64,000 nt of DNA, from the NCBI GenBank assembly GCA_949710005.1, contig OX453276.1, positions 30,356,591 to 30,420,590 on the forward strand. Reading direction: 5' to 3'. The DNA comes from Ricordea florida. Its lineage: Eukaryota > Cnidaria > Anthozoa > Corallimorpharia > Ricordeidae. The notes under the pieces were generated by a model. The model was not told the origin of the DNA and searched no databases. It saw only the letters and a list, made by a program, of their open reading frames with translations. This document shows positions 63,320-64,000 of this stretch, one piece after another. How positions within the stretch are numbered: the first letter of the stretch is position 1; each line of letters begins with the position of its first letter. The position numbers and the translations under genes are program-made.

Positions 63320-64000
63320 TGAGTGCTCTTATTTTCTTTTTCTACTTTTTTTCTTTTTTTTTTCTTTTTACATCTTCTCTTGTGCTTTAATGTCTAAATA
63401 AAATCGGCCTTTGCCATTTTTTATTCCTTGCCTTTCTTTTCCAAATCATTACCATTAAGCAAAGGTTCACAGGGGCTACGCGTCAATATATAGGATACAG
63501 AAAAGGAAAACCAGAAGAACGTTTACCAGTTACAGTGTTTTCTGAATTGTGAACGCTTCAACCACATATTTTTTTCTCCTTTCTAGGCACCTGATTTTCC
63601 TAAAACTTTCAATTTCTCCTTAAAGTTTCGGCTTCTTATATATACCTATGTGCGAAAAGCACACCTCGAGAAGAGGATATTCTTTGGTTTACACTGTAGT
63701 TGGTTAAAAAGGTAGACGGAAACAGACCCTCAAAGTAGACAGCTCGCTCTGTCTGCTGTTATTGTTATCACTGACAGCTGGTCGGAACCGTAGACATGAT
63801 AAAGGGAGTTAAACAGGAAGTCAGAAACATCTACCTAATAATTTTTGTTAAACTGTGTAGTGATCATTTTGTGATTGATTCTCCAAAACAGCAGATCATT
63901 TCTTTGGATCTCTTGAGCATCTCTTTCAGAAGTGTAAATATGTTTTATAAAAGTTTTCGCACTCGTTTAAAATTGCTCTATTTGTTGTAGCAAAGTGTTT
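63320..64000. repeat. module B, copy 2, running off the window
   Basis: Highly similar to 59,633-60,316, continuing to the window end. Confidence 0.8.

Overview
This is animal genomic DNA, most likely from a marine invertebrate and probably an anthozoan cnidarian (inference). It has intron-split host genes with canonical splice sites, many palindromic short repeats, remnants of LINE, BEL/Pao, Penelope-like and DUF3504-type elements, and tRNA-derived SINE heads. A compact, AT-rich, virus-like DNA element fills the left quarter.

Positions 1 to about 15,220 hold most of a Polinton/Maverick (adintovirus-like) element cut off by the left window edge. It encodes a protein-primed family B DNA polymerase (10236-15023), a retrovirus-type DDE integrase (9240-10220), a genome-packaging ATPase (7277-7957), a likely double-jelly-roll major capsid protein (7965-9206), a likely penton/minor capsid protein (1034-1669), a large protein with a C-terminal membrane anchor (1989-3530), six small or coiled-coil proteins mostly with hydrophobic segments, and two plus-strand accessory genes, one a Cys/His repeat protein. 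No adenain-type protease is visible; it may lie left of the window. The main ORFs appear open. Nearly every gene is preceded by the same nonamer, TYTAAAGAY, about 20-40 nt before its ATG, which looks like an element-specific promoter. A perfect hairpin separates a convergent gene pair.

Positions 15.2-46 kb hold two convergent host genes with introns. One (16107-20457, +) encodes a secreted BRICHOS propeptide with a furin-type RSRR site and a Cys-rich C-terminal peptide. The other (26646-45421, -) encodes a furin/kexin-like proprotein convertase with prodomain, S8 catalytic domain, P domain and C-terminal membrane anchor. One prodomain segment was not found. Introns and flanks carry LINE fragments, SINE heads, MITE-like inverted repeats and foldback palindromes.

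Positions 46.2-51.75 kb hold a BEL/Pao LTR retrotransposon with two 255-bp LTRs that look identical, a 5-bp target duplication, a tRNA-Tyr-type primer site and a 1633-codon ORF, but the integrase core is deleted. Positions 53.5-55.5 kb hold a broken mobile-element gene with a 2A-like NPGP motif. Positions 57.0-57.6 kb hold two long inverted repeats; one contains, on the minus strand, a complete minimal hammerhead ribozyme fold of the Penelope type. Positions 59.4-64 kb are a repeat-rich tract with duplicated modules and a SINE.
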